In this document: piece by piece, positions 43,125 to 55,558 of the stretch
Numbering within the stretch: the stretch's first letter is position 1
Layout: each line of letters opens with the position of its first letter
Assembly: GCA_033032865.1 (NCBI GenBank)
Contig: JAWHQI010000228.1
Span: 186,001 to 250,000, forward strand
Direction: 5' to 3'
DNA from: Dactylorhiza incarnata
Lineage: Eukaryota; Streptophyta; Magnoliopsida; Asparagales; Orchidaceae
Length of the DNA: 64,000 nt
The notes under the pieces: generated by a model
The model's input: the letters and a program-made list of their open reading frames with translations, nothing else
Told to the model about the DNA's origin: nothing
Databases searched by the model: none
Made by a program: the position numbers and the translations under genes

Positions 43125-46100
43125 TTGCAGGTACACAACTGTCCAAGAATAAATGAAAAATGGTATTTGGATAGTGGCTGTTCGAACCATATGACAGGAA
43201 ACAAGGCCAACCTGAATAACTACAAGGCAAATCTTGGACCAAAAGTAATATTTGGAGACTCCAACTGTGGACAAACAAAAGGCTATGGAAAAGTCAAGGT
43301 TGGAGAAGTCACCTTCAGAGAGGTAGCTTATGTCAAGGGACTGAAGCACAACCTCATCAGCATAAGTCAATTATGTGATGAAGGGTATCAGGTAACCTTT
43401 AATAAATTGAAATGCCTTATTAACTCTTCTGATAATATTATTGTTTTATCAGGTATTAAGAAAGGTAATATTTATTTAGTAAATTTCAATTCATCTAAAT
43501 CAGAAATTTGTTTATTTAATGAATTAAGCAAACCTAGTGAACTTTGGCATAAGAGATTAGGACATGTAAACCTTAGGACCATTGCTAAACTATCTAAGGA
43601 CAATCTTGTTAGAGGTTTACCTTTAGGTTCATACTAGAAAGAAGGTCTTTGTAGGGCATGTCAACTAGGCATGCAAACTAAAAGTAGTTTTAAATCATTA
43701 TCTAAAAGTGATTCACCTGGAATCTTATATTTGCTACATATGGACCTTTTTGGACCTATTGCAACAAAGAGTTTAGGGGGGAAGTCTTACACTCTAGTTA
43801 TTGTTGATGACTTCTCTAGATTCACTTGGGTGTTCTTTTTGAGAGAAAAGTAAGATAACTTTAAAGTTCTTACAGACTTTCTTAAGAGCATAAAGATTGA
43901 GTACTCTACTGAAGTTGCATTGATCAGAAGTGATCATGGCACTGAGTTTGAGTCTCTTCTCATGCAAGAATTCTGTGAGAAGGAAGGTATCATGCATTGC
44001 TTCTCAACTCCTAGAACTCCTCAACAAAATGGGGTAGTTGAAAGGAAAAATAGAACCCTAATTAAATCAGCAACAACATTACTTGCAGATGCTAATTTGT
44101 CTATCTTTTTGGGCAGAGGCTGTTAGCACAGCAAACTGTGTGTCGAATAGAAGTTTGATACACAAACTTAAGGGTAAGACTCCTTATATGAGTTACTTAA
44201 AGGGAAGAAACCTAAGGTTAATTATTTTAGAACATTTGGCTGTAGATGTTTTGTTCACAACAATGATAAAAAATACCTTAGGAAATTTGAACCAAAATCT
44301 GAAGAAGGAATTTCTTAGGTTATTCTTTAATCAGCAAAGCATATAGGATTTATAACAAATCTTCTCTTAAAATTGAAGAATCTATGCATGTTTCCTTTGA
44401 TGAAACTAATATGTTTTACAAGGAGAAGAATTCTTCTAACATAGAAAATCTACAGGTACCTACACTCTGTGAGCAGCTAGATCAATTAGCGTTACAGAAA
44501 GAAGGATTTCTAAATCCTGTACAGCAGGATGCTGAAGAAAGTGAAGAAGAAAATCATCCAGATTTTGCTGACACTTCAAATCAGATAACAGCAGAACATC
44601 TTCCACAGGATATAACAGCTGAACAAATTCCCCCAGTGGAAATCATTGCTGAACCCACTCCAACTGTTGATCACATCAAAGTTAGAGATCATCCAATATC
44701 TCAAATTATTGGTGATATTTCAGCAGGTGTGCAAACAAGGCATCAAACAAATCAGAATATGATGCATACTTGTTTTCACTCTCAGATTGAACCTCAATCT
44801 CTACAAGATGTAGAACAAGATCCCAACTGGATCATTGTTATGCAAGATGAGCTCAATCAGTTTGAGACAAACAATGTTTGGGATTTGGTTCCTAGACTAA
44901 AGAATTATCCAGTCATTGGAACTAAGTAGGTCTACGGGAATAAACTAGATGCAGATGGCAACATTGTGAGAAACAAAGCTAGACTAGTAGCTCAAGGATA
45001 CTCACAGGAAGAAGGAATAGACTATGATCAGACTTTTGCACCAGTTGCAAGGTTATAAGCAATAAGGATCTTCCTTGCATTTGCAGCATACAAGAAATTC
45101 AAGGTTTATCAAATGGATGTAAAGAGTGCATTCCTGAATGGAGAAATCAAAGAAGAAGTCTATGTGGAACAACCACCAGATTTCATCTCTCCAACTCACT
45201 CTTCTTTTGTATTTAAGCGTAAGAAAGCTCTCTATGGTCTTAAACAAGCTGCCAGAGCATGGTATGAGACCTTAGCTAGTTTTCTTTTAGAGAATAAATT
45301 CTGTAGAGGCATAGTAGATAAAACTTTATTTTTCAGGATACATAAAAATCAAACTCTACTAGTTTAAATATATGTAGATGACATTATCTTTGGCTCTACT
45401 GATTCAAATTTATGCAAAAGATTTTCTAATTTAATGCAATCTAAATTTGAAATGAGTAGTATGGGTGAACTATCATACTTCCTTGGTCTTCAAGTGAAGC
45501 AAACTACAAATGGAATCTTCATATCCCAATCTAAGTATGCTAAGGAATTAGTGAAAAGATTTGGTATGTCTGATTCTTCCACCATGAAAACACCCATGCC
45601 CTATAATGTTGTTGTTGATGCTGATGAATCAGGGAAACCTGTTGATCAAAAAGTATATAGAGCAATTGTTGGCTCACTACTTTATTTAACAGCAAGTAGG
45701 CCTGATATAATGTTTGCTACTTGTATTTGTGTTATATTCCAAGTTAACCCCAAAGAATCTCATCTAATTTTATTAAAAAGAATTTTAAGATATATAAAGG
45801 GTTGCCCTAATCTAGGACTTTGGTATCCAACAACATCTAAATTTGAATTAACTGGATTCTCAGATTCAGATTATGCTGGATGCAGAGTAGACAGGAAAAG
45901 CACATCAGGAACTTGCCAGTTTCTTGGTGATAAGCTTGTGTGTTGGTTTTGTCAGAAACAAACAACTGTGTCTACATCAACAGTTGAAGCTGAATATATA
46001 GCTGCAGGCAGTTGCTGCTCACAGATATTGTGGATACAAAATCAGCTCCTAGACTATGGTGTCAACTTAAATAATTTAAATATATTTTGTGACAATACTA

Positions 46101-46324
46101 GTGCAATATCTATAGCACAAAATCCAGTTCTCCATAGTAGGACAAAACACTTAGAAATTAGGCACCACTTCCTTAGGGATAATGTGGATAAAAACAAAAT
46201 TTGCCTACAGTTCATCTCTACTGATTTGCAAAGAGCTGACATTTTCACCAAGCCCTTGGATGAAAAGAAACATATATTCTTTATAAGTCAGCTAGGTATG
46301 ATAGATGGAGATTCAATCTGTTAA
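43125..46324 (+). pseudogene. Copia-4 pol: protease, integrase, RT and RNase H
   Basis: Protease starts at WYLDSGCSNHMTGNK (about 43,164). The GAG-pre-integrase motif ELWHKRLGHVNLRTIAKL (about 43,540) is followed by the integrase core (LLHMDLFGPIATKSLGGKSY, SDHGTEF, PQQNGVVERKN). RT follows ([30 protein letters not shown] at about 45,368) and RNase H (HSRTKHLEIRHHF) ends at 46,324. Breaks: stops at 43,635-43,637, 43,851-43,853, 44,927-44,929 (TAG where TGG is expected), near 45,056 and 45,365-45,367, and frameshifts near 44,105, 44,210-44,230 and 44,330. All domains are recognisable; none of the frame is intact throughout. Confidence 0.92.
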
Positions 46325-47195
46325 AAAAATTATGTTTTCTACTTACCCATCTCTTCATTGAACCCAGATCTCTGAAGCAGTTTTTATTTCAGCCTGTCAT
46401 CATTAATCAAATTTTTTATTTTAGCTGTTTGTCTACAGAATTGTTTCTCTTTCTAATTCCCTTTGCACTTGATCTCTATTTTATTGTGCAGGAACAATAT
46501 CAATGATAATTTTGCATCCTTCCCTACCTACATCAAATGTCCCTTCTTCAAGGGGCCTAGCTTCAGGCCTTCCTGAAACTAGGCAGGGGGTGAAGTTTTT
46601 ATGAACAAGCTCCATTTGATGCAGTGTTTTGCTCAGGGGGAGTTGTTCTATAAACTAGGCAAGGGAAGAAAGCTGAAGAACCTCCAGTCTCAGGGGGAGA
46701 CACTCTCAGGGGGAGTTGCTGTATAAAGAAGCTTGATAAAGCTCACAGCAGTTTGCTGTTTGCTGTTTCTGTTTCAGAAAAATTCAGATACAGACCTCAG
46801 CATATGATTTTCTACTATGATCAAGTTCAAATGCAGATATAGCTCGGAAGAAGAATTTTGATATAGCAAATTCAGTATCAGTTATTGTTATAGCTCAGCA
46901 AATCAGAATTCAGATTTCATAGAAAGACAAAATCAGAATTCAGAACAATTCAGTTCAGATCAATTTCAGATAGCAGAATTCAGAAATTCAGAAAGCAGAA
47001 TTCAGAAAAAGAAAATGTTCTTTCTATTAGTTTTTATTGAAATGTAATTTCAGAACTCAGAGTATTATCTATTTTATATCTGATAAAATATTTAAAATAT
47101 ATCAGATATATATATGCTCCGTTGTTTTTGCTGTATGAGTGTTTGTTTATTTTCAATTTTTGTCAAATAGTGTCCTAACCCAAATAGGGGGAGAT
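46325..47195 (+). other. Copia-4 3' UTR with polypurine tracts and CAGAATTCAGA repeats
   Basis: No gene. CAGGGGGAG motifs cluster at 46,630-46,720. From about 46,780 to 47,060 there are imperfect repeats of CAGAATTCAGA. AAATAGGGGGAGAT at 47,182-47,195 is the final polypurine tract. Confidence 0.75.
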
Positions 47196-49099
47196 TGTTG
47201 GAACAACCCTATTTTCGATTTGGGCTAGGATCACTATCTGTTGACTAAGGACAAAGTTGACCCCAATGTATAGTTTATGGGTCAAGAGTTTAGGCTGTTA
47301 GAACTAGAGATTTCAATCAGATTCTGCATTCGACGAACTCCACACTGCATTTGACGAACTGCTCTCTGCATTCGACAAATGGCAAGCTCTCTCCGTACGA
47401 CGATTGACATGTTCTCTACGTTCGACGAATGGCTATCTACATTCGACGAATGGCACTCTGCAGTCGATGAAAGATGTTCATTCTGCGCTCAACCAACAAC
47501 TCCAATCTCAGCGGTCGACGAACCCGTCTCAGCGGTCGAAGAATTTGTCTAAGCTCAGCGCTCGATGCTTTAGCTCAATCTCAGCGGTCGACAAATTTAT
47601 CCAGGCTCAGCGGTCGACGAATACTTTCGTTCGACGAACTCCAGTCTGCGTTCGACGAACACCTTCAGATCGACGAAAGTTCTTCACAGATCAACAAAAT
47701 TAATTCTTCCAGCAAGAATCATTTGAGGTCGACGAAGTAAATGTTGTGTTCGACGAAAATCTTGAGGTAGACGAATCTGAGATCGACGAATTTTATTCAG
47801 ATCGAAGAACTCTTATTCACGCCAGAAATTTCAGAAGGATTATACTTAGTTCATTCTCCGATCTCAGATCGACTAACAGCAACAGCACTTTCTATCAGAT
47901 CAAGTAAGGAAAATATATTTCCTTTTATTATTCCAAGATTATTGCCATTCACATCGAGCAGAAAAGGACATTTCATGGAAAAGGAAAAGGCAAACGACGC
48001 TGCAGATTTACTGTTCCCAGAATATCTTCTCAGATATATTATATTCCTTAATATAAGGGATTTGCAATTAATGTCTGTCAGAGATTCAAAATAAAATAAG
48101 GAAGAAGATATAGTAGTTTAATATACAGCAAATCATTACCTTAAGTTTACACGATAGAACATATACAAAATATTTTACAGTTTTGTAGTACAAAAAAAAA
48201 TATTGAGAAAAAGAAAGAAAGAAAAGGAGACAGGAAGAACAAGAAGAATAACAGCTAACAGATCTTCTTCTTCCTCCTCAAGCAGCACATATTTTGCTGA
48301 GAACTTCTTCAACACCACCTCTCAGGATTTCTGCTGCAAGAATTAGAAAAGAAAGAAAAAGAAGAAGAAAGAAGAACAGAAAAAGCTTATACAGATGTTC
48401 TTCTTCCTCAAAGCAGCATTTTCATTTCAACTGGGAACATCAACACTTCTCTCAGTCATTTGCTGCAAGTCTAGATCTTCAAAGGAGCAACAACAAACTA
48501 AAGAACTTGTTCTCTCAGTTTAATCAGCTATACAGGAAGATCATTCACAAGAGAAAGCTCCAGCCAATCAACTATCAAACAAATTCATATCAGACACGGA
48601 TCATTTCAACATAAAATCCACTAGAGTCTTCTCTCAGCATCTTGACAGAGAAGAACATCTAAAACCCTCTCTATCCCATCTTGTACAGGGTTAAAACTCC
48701 CTTCAAAAGTTTACACCATTGGTGGCAAGACACCTGATCAAAGAATCCTGCTGGTTTTGAGCACTTGATCAAAAGCTCTGTGGTGTGTGGACACCTGAAC
48801 AAAATCACCTTGGTGTGAGGGCACCTGATCAAAAATCCTACTGGATCCTACCTAGTGTGGTAGAAGAGTAGACGTACCCAGGTTATTGGGGAACTACTAT
48901 AAAATTCCTTGTGTCTCTGTGCCTGTGAATTTCTGTGTTTTGTTGTTGTGCTGATTTCTTTATTTAGTTTTTATAAATCACTCTATACATATATATATAT
49001 ATATCAGTATTTTTAATTCCGCAAATAAAACTAAGGGAAAAAGTTTTAAACTCTATTCACCCCCCTCTAGAGTTAATTTACGATCTAACCTCACTTTCA
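47196..49099 (+). repeat. Copia-4 3' LTR, about 1.9 kb
   Basis: It begins TGTTGGAACAACCC after AGGGGGAGAT. The end is taken at CACTTTCA (49,099), which parallels CTCCTTTCA of the split LTR. At 47,325-47,800 it holds over twenty copies of TTCGACGAA and variants, several joined to TCTCAGCGGT. The last 400 bases align with 40,540-40,933; the first part has no match there. Confidence 0.8.
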
Positions 49100-49145
49100 G
49101 GGAGGCACAAATGAAGAGACATCAAATCAAGGGGGAGATACACGC
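49100..49145. other. Remnant of a copia 3' UTR (target of Copia-5)
   Basis: The sequence ATCAAGGGGGAGATACACGC resembles a Sirevirus polypurine region. The same host element continues at 56,823 beyond Copia-5. Confidence 0.5.
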
Positions 49146-50392
49146 TGTTGGAACATGGTCTTCCGCATCTCCTAGGTTTGAGAATAACAAATCCTATGTG
49201 TATTTGATCTTGTGTGTTTAAGTGTGTAGGAAAACAAAGTCCATATGACTCAAGGATTACATAAGAAGGTTGCTCCCAAATTTGAGCCATCAAATCCAAC
49301 ACTCTTTCTAGTGCCGGCGGTATCACCTATCGCCTGGTGCTAGCGCCAATGAACCGCTGAGAAGAAACCGAACCGTTGAGAAGAAACCAAACCGCTGAGA
49401 CGAAACCGCTGAGAAGAAACCGCTGGGAAGGGAAACCGCTGAGATGCAAGCTGGCGTTAACATATATAAAAGGAGATAGCGCCTGGCGGTATCCGATAGC
49501 ACAGGCGGTAGCGCGGAGCACAAAAGGCAAGAGAGAATTGTTTCCTCGGATTGAAGATTCTGCCGCGCAGAATATGTCCTAAAATGGGATAGCGCCGACG
49601 GTACCACTAGCGCAGGCGCTAGCGCTAAGTCTATATATTGGAGCCTTCTCTTCTCGTTTGGGTGCTGATTCCACAGAGAGGTCTTGTGCCAGAATTCCAA
49701 AGACTTATATGACCGAGATTTGATCTCCCACCAAACTCTTAGAGAGTTTCTGAAGGAGGACTTCATCACGCTATATCCAAAGAGGGATCACTTCAACCTC
49801 GCTTATTCTACAACGATCGTTCATCTCCGACTTCAGAAGTTTCTTAGAGGAAGTTTTAAATATTGTTGTTGTTATTTTATTTCATATCTTTTGTAACCGT
49901 TAGAGAATTTGCCTCGTGTTGGCGACTAGGTCTGGGTAGGACTTAGGGCAGAAATTTGCCTCGTGTTGGTGACTAGGTCTCGGGTATAGGTCTAGGGGGT
50001 GCTCGAGGCCATATCCGGGGAAGGGTTGGCTAGAGTGGCTTGAGGCCGTATCCTGGGAAGGATCGGCTAAAGCCAACCGATTCATGGGGATACGAGTCAG
50101 TATAGAAAACAAAAAGAGTCTTTCATATTTCGCTTTGATTTCTAGCATCATTGAAATCAAAATTTTGTAATCATTTTTATTAATAATAATCATGTCTCTC
50201 TTTGTGTAACAAAATTGATTTGTTCTTCATTTCTCTAAATTGTTTATTATCCTCTCCTTTATTATAAAACAATTTAGATCTTTATTTATAATCACTATTT
50301 TGATCTCTAATCATAAGCAAGTATTTCAAAATATAATATAAGTTTTTAAAACCCTTATTCACCCCCCTCTAAGGGCGCCTACCGATCCAACA
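49146..50392 (+). repeat. Copia-5 5' LTR
   Basis: It runs TGTTGGAACATGG to GATCCAACA. 49,348-49,456 is an array of AACCGCTGAGA units, the reverse complement of the array in the Copia-2 LTR. GCGCTAGCG-like pieces lie at about 49,310-49,350 and 49,585-49,625, and a TATA-like CTATATAT at 49,631-49,638. Confidence 0.92.
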
Positions 50393-50394
50393 AG

Positions 50395-50407
50395 TGGTAT
50401 CAAAGCA
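50395..50407 (+). promoter_or_regulatory. Copia-5 primer binding site
   Basis: TGGTATCAAAGCA, the initiator tRNA-Met type site of copia elements, lies two bases after the LTR. Confidence 0.85.
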
Positions 50408-50440
50408 GTTTTATTCCAATCAGCTTAACAACCAGGAATA

Positions 50441-51798
50441 ATGGTGTCTCATGATCTCGCTTCTATTAGTGGGGTAAATTTTTATGAAGAAGAAAAATCT
50501 CTTAAACCACCTTTATTCGAAGGGAGAAATTATAAATGGTGTAAATTTTTAATGGAAAAGTTCATTAAAAATTTAGATATCAATGCATGGGATATAACAA
50601 TAGTTAGACCAGCGAATGAATCAAATAAACATGAACGTCATCTAAATGCAAAAGCTTTAAATAGTATTTTATGTTCTTTATCTCACGAAATTTCAAAACT
50701 AATATATTTTTTTTCTAGTGCATACAAAGTATGGAAATTTCTTGAAAAAATGTTTGATTCTCCATCTACAGGTATGGAACAAATGCAAGAAGTGGAGAAC
50801 ATACAAGATTGCACATCAAATGGAAAAGAAGAAATCCCATCTTTGGAAGTGGAATGCCAAATAGATGAAGACAACAAAGAAAATTCATGCTCAAATCTCA
50901 CAGCATCCAAAAGCACTGTAAGGAAATCAAATCATCTTATTGTTTGCAATTCTATTTCTACTTTACAATTGCTACAAATTACAAAGCGCAAAATTAACAA
51001 ATTAAAAAATGCGAATTGCAAATTGCGCTTAGAAAATAAAAATTTAAAAGCAAGAGTTAAAGTAGAATCAAAATCTGATTTATCTAGCTTTACTTATGTC
51101 ACTTCAATTGAAAATAAAAAACCTTGTTTTGATTGTAATGATATTAAAGAAAAATTTAAGGAACTTGAAAAAGAAATTATTTGCATAAAAGAACATAATA
51201 AAAAATTATCTTCAGAAAATTCATCTTTAAAAAGTGATTGTGCTACATGCAAAAGTTATAAAATTGAAATTGAAAAGATCGATGAAACATTTGAGGAATA
51301 CAGAATAAATATCAAAACCATATTGACTCAATTGTTTCTACTCTTAAAAATAGCACAATTGCTTATAATAAAGCTAGACATAATTTGAAGCTTAAGAACA
51401 ATGAATTAGAAACTAAAATTAACTTGCTTAAGGAAATCATAAGGAAATATTCTCAGTATCAAGCAAACTCCAAAAGCAAGTTGAATATGATTTCTCAAAA
51501 TTTGAATAAACCAAACAATGGAAATAAAAAACTTCAAAACATTTCAAATGAAATTCCAAAATACTATCATCATTATCACTTACAACATCAATCTTCTCCC
51601 AACATAAAATTAAATGTTCACAACTTTACTATGAAAAATACTTTCATTAATCATCAATATAAAGACTATCACAATGGAAATTTCACATTTAAGAATAACA
51701 CTAAACCAAAGTTTGAATGGAGGCCCAAAATTAAATATGAAACATTAACTTCACATGAAAGGTCCCATTCATCACTAACTACCCACAAGCATACATGA
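50441..51798 (+). pseudogene. Copia-5 gag, internally deleted and frameshifted
   Basis: The ATG at 50,441 (VSHDLASISGVNFYEEEK) starts a Sirevirus gag N-terminus (KPPLFEGRNYKWCKFLMEKF, HERHLNAKALNSILCSLSHE, AYKVWKFLEKMFD). The frame then jumps from the capsid core to the C-terminal coiled coil (LQITKRKINKLKNANCKLRL); the zinc knuckle region between is missing. A frameshift near 51,385 moves the end to the frame closing at 51,798, whose Asn/His-rich tail (NHQYKDYHNGNFTFKNNT) precedes an IWVPRGT motif just beyond. Gag may still form particles without the knuckle, but this is inference. Confidence 0.82.
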
Positions 51799-53827
51799 TA
51801 TATTTGGGTACCCAGAGGAACCATCCCACATGGTCCCCTTTGGATACCTAAAAAATCTTATTATAAGATATACAAATTTTCTACTTCATGATGTGCCTTA
51901 ATATCCTTTTTTATTTTTCTCTTTTTTTGTTTTTTCTTTCTAAGCTATCATGTAATGGTCATTTTATATATTATTAGAAATATGATTTTATCTCTTAAAA
52001 CTTAATGATTTTATAAACCAAATTAATCAAAATTCATAATCATATTTTTTTTGATGACCTATCTCTCTTTCTTATAATCATTGCCTATATATCATTTAGT
52101 ATTCTTATAAATTGAACCATTAATTTGCTATAAGATATTTCAAATTAAATCCAGTTATTTGGCTCTTAAGTTGTTTAGCCTTCACCAACAAGTGGTTTAG
52201 AGAAATAACATGATCTAAAAGAAAGTTCAAGATCTAAATAAAAGCTCAACTTTCAATATGGTTATCTTTGATCGCAACAAAAAAATTATATTGTTTTCAC
52301 TCCTTAATGTCAAACAAGATCTAAACCATCACTATTGTTCACCTATCAAAAATCACATATATATTCAAAATTCTTAATTAAAAAGAAAATCACTGAAATG
52401 TATTGAAAGAATTTACCCTCATAATGAATATTGAATTCACAAGCACCACTATGATCTATTGATGTCCTTCGCTAAAATTCTCTAACATCATATATCTTAA
52501 GTCATATCAAAACTCTTCTAAAAATAATTATTTCTATCACATTTATGTGAATTATAATTGATATATTAATTGATGACAATTGATATTATAATTTCATACC
52601 ATGGTTGGTGTATTATATGTGTATTGTGAATTATTTCTAGTTTAGACATTTGAATCATCTTTATATCAAATCAAATAGAATCGTCACTCCATTCTAGGTC
52701 TATAAGTTGAAACACTATCAAACCTTGGTATAACATTAATCTCAAACTTATCATACTAACATTGTCGCCTAAAGAATATTTGTGTCTATGTTAGGCTTTA
52801 TATGTTTACCAAGATATACAGGCTGTGTATTCTCATCTAGGGCTTATCCATGGTATTCTTGTGCATGAACATTATGGTTAATCACTAAAATCATGCATAT
52901 TTGATTTGTTCATTCATGTCATCTCATGCAAAGTTTATTTGGTAAAGTTATATACAAAATCGCTAATGTTTCATGAAATTTGCACTATCTAGACATCTCC
53001 TAAAAATCTGAAATTTTAGCATGAAACTACTATTAGGACACTTAATCAAGATCAATAATTAAAAATTTCAAAATCATCAAAAATCGTGTACTGTTTCCCG
53101 CGCTAGCGCTAATGCCGGCGCTAGCGCACTTATCTGTTTTTTTGTATTTGTAAAATTTTGAAAAATACCTAAAAATATATTAATCTATGTGTACTATTTA
53201 TTTCTGCACTTCTGCTTTTATTTCATTTTTGAAAAATCAAATAAAAAAATACAAAATCCAAAATTAAAAAAAATATGTTTTTGCCTTTTTTCATTTGTTT
53301 AAATTCTATTTCTAAATACAAAAATCAAATACAAAAATATAAAATGCAAAAACCAACAAAAAAATCTGTATGAAATTTAGTGTGATAATCAAGCATGATT
53401 TAATCTATTATTTAGAACTTCTATAATGTTGCAATTTTTCTTTTCAAACTACTTTGAACATTTTTTTTCATCATGCTTTGATATTTCTATTAATATGTGC
53501 ATCAATTATCTTGTAAAAGTTGTGTAGAACTACGCTTAGCATGCCTCTAAGTATGAGTAAATGTTTTATGTTTGATAATGATCTTTATTCACTCACTTAT
53601 TTTGGCATTGTCTACATATGTGTTTAATCTAAGAATGCTTGTGTATGTTGTGTATTAGTACAATGAATTAAAATTGCACAAGTATCTTACCTACACTCCT
53701 ATATTTGCACTTTTAAAAGTTAAGAAAAGTGGTTGTGCTTTCATAAATAATATTGGTTTGCAAAACAAGTCTATTCGGAGAACTTTGTACAAAACAAAAA
53801 TGATAAAATAAAGTGACAAAGATAACT

Positions 53828-53891
53828 CCACCAAGCACTACTTGAACCTCCTGATAAGTCTTAATAAGCGTTGTGAGGTTGAGCACCTTGG
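53828..53891 (+). other. Conserved 3' UTR stem-loop block, copy b
   Basis: Nearly identical to copy a in Copia-2, with the inner stem AACCTC/GAGGTT and the loop start CTGATAAGT. Confidence 0.6.
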
Positions 53892-54006
53892 AAAGAATAG
53901 TAAAATATCTTGTGCAAATCAATTCTTTCTTTTAAAATAAAAACCACTTACTCTTAAGTACACCGGATCACTAGTTTCAATATTAAAATAAAATAAAATT
54001 TGTGAT

Positions 54007-54070
54007 CCCACAAGCACTACTTTGCACCCTGATAAGTTTTGATGAGCATTGTGTGTGCAAAGCACCTTGG
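54007..54070 (+). other. Conserved 3' UTR stem-loop block, copy c
   Basis: It keeps the loop start CTGATAAGT and the outer CAAG/CTTG pairing, but the inner stem is TTTGCAC/GTGCAAA instead of AACCTC/GAGGTT. Confidence 0.6.
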
Positions 54071-55558
54071 TAGTTGTACATTTTGTTTGTGCATTGAAGT
54101 GTGTGGAAGTAAAATTATTTGTGTTTTATTGTGCTATTTACTTTACATATCTCTTATATTTTTGATTAAAACATTTGTTTACTCTATTCAAAAATACACT
54201 TTTGTGCACATCATTATCTCGCATAACACTTCTTCTCATGAGTATTGGATCCTAATGCAAATTCTGTACTACTCTTTATTTATGAATTGCACTAGATAAC
54301 CTAGCATGCTTTCTACATTGTTTGGTATGTTTTGAATTTGTGAATTAAAATAACATTGTAGTAATCTCTTGTTGATAACATTATTTCATGCTTGGTTACT
54401 TTATTAGACTTAAAGATTTTAATTGAACAATGATTTACAAAACATATTCTGTATGAAACTTAACTCATATATCTTTTTATGGATCATCATTGATTACAAT
54501 AAGTTGTTTCTTGTATTTCGATAAGTCTTCCGCATCATAACCATATAAATGTTTGACCTTGCACTTTCATGCTTATTTAAAATCTTTTATTTTTTGTGCA
54601 TCCTCACTTGAATCTTAACATTCCTTTCTTTCAACAAGTGGTATACTTGCTTGGTAAACTTTATATTGGTTGCTTTAAACAAGAATATTTTTTTGCTAAA
54701 AACTCTGATTTATTTCTATGAAAATATTGTAATACTAAAACTCTGATTTATTAATGGATTAGCTATGTGAACTTTTCTTTAAAAATTGAAATATTAAAAC
54801 CCATTGGCTATGAAATTATAATTTGATTTAAAACGCTTAAATGCTTCTAATAATTATTATCCATGATTACATATCTCACCATAGCGCGGGCGTAGGGTTG
54901 TAGACATTAGATAACCTAACCTCTAAGTCATGTCTTGTCCTTAACTGGGGAGGGTTCCAGTGGGGCCTTGCGAGGCACTTGGGGGAAAGAGTGCTGGGTT
55001 GAGTTTTGTCTAGTGTTTGCATATGGGACTAACACCCCAACCTACGGCATGTTTGCAGCTCCTCATGACCATCCATCACTTAGTACGGGGCTAGGGTGTA
55101 GACATATTATCTGGGTAGATTGGTTACTTGGAAATCATTACCTTTTTATGCTTAAAACTCTTTTATAAAGGGGATAAGCCAAAATGATAATACTTGGAAA
55201 ATGTTATATTGTTAAAAACTCTGATATTTCTAAAACTCGATCATGCCTTATTATCTAAACTATTATGTGCTTGCTTCCTTTACCCACTTTTGCTAATAAC
55301 AAAAGGGGGAGAACTAACATGATAAATATAGTTCGCTATCAAAATAGAAAACTAACATGATTAAAATGATAGCTTACATATTAGGGGCGCATTCACTTAG
55401 GGGGAGCATGTATTTATTGGGAGCAATTCTAAATGCTAAAATCGATAATTATCCTAAGTCATCACTCTCACACACACACAAGTAAGTTTCATCATGCTTA
55501 TATATATTAATGCTCTTATTTATCATTAATGGATTTGTTATTATCAAAAGGGGGAGTT

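Larger units (their letters stand above)
40934..47195 (+). mobile_element. Copia-4 internal region: gag-pol and 3' UTR, Sirevirus-like
   Basis: Primer site, gag, protease, integrase, RT and RNase H follow in copia order, then a 3' UTR with repeated CAGGGGGAG motifs near 46,634, 46,690 and 46,707 and a final AGGGGGAGAT before the LTR. The coding region is full length but broken by many stops and frameshifts. Confidence 0.9.
51799..55558 (+). other. Copia-5 3' UTR: palindrome, stem-loop copies b and c, polypurine tracts
   Basis: No pol remnant is present. A GC-rich palindromic block GCGCTAGCG...GCCGGCGCTAGCG lies at 53,099-53,127, after TCGTGTACTGTTTCCC as in Copia-2. From about 53,530 the sequence aligns in blocks with 13,200-14,465, including CTTAGCATGCCTCTAAGTAT. 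Stem-loop copies lie at 53,828-53,891 and 54,007-54,070. AGGGGGAG motifs occur near 55,303, 55,394 and 55,549. Confidence 0.72.

Noticed and set aside
54935..55168. 77-codon ORF in the Copia-5 3' UTR
   Set aside because: It lies in non-coding UTR, has no family match and only a chance ATG.
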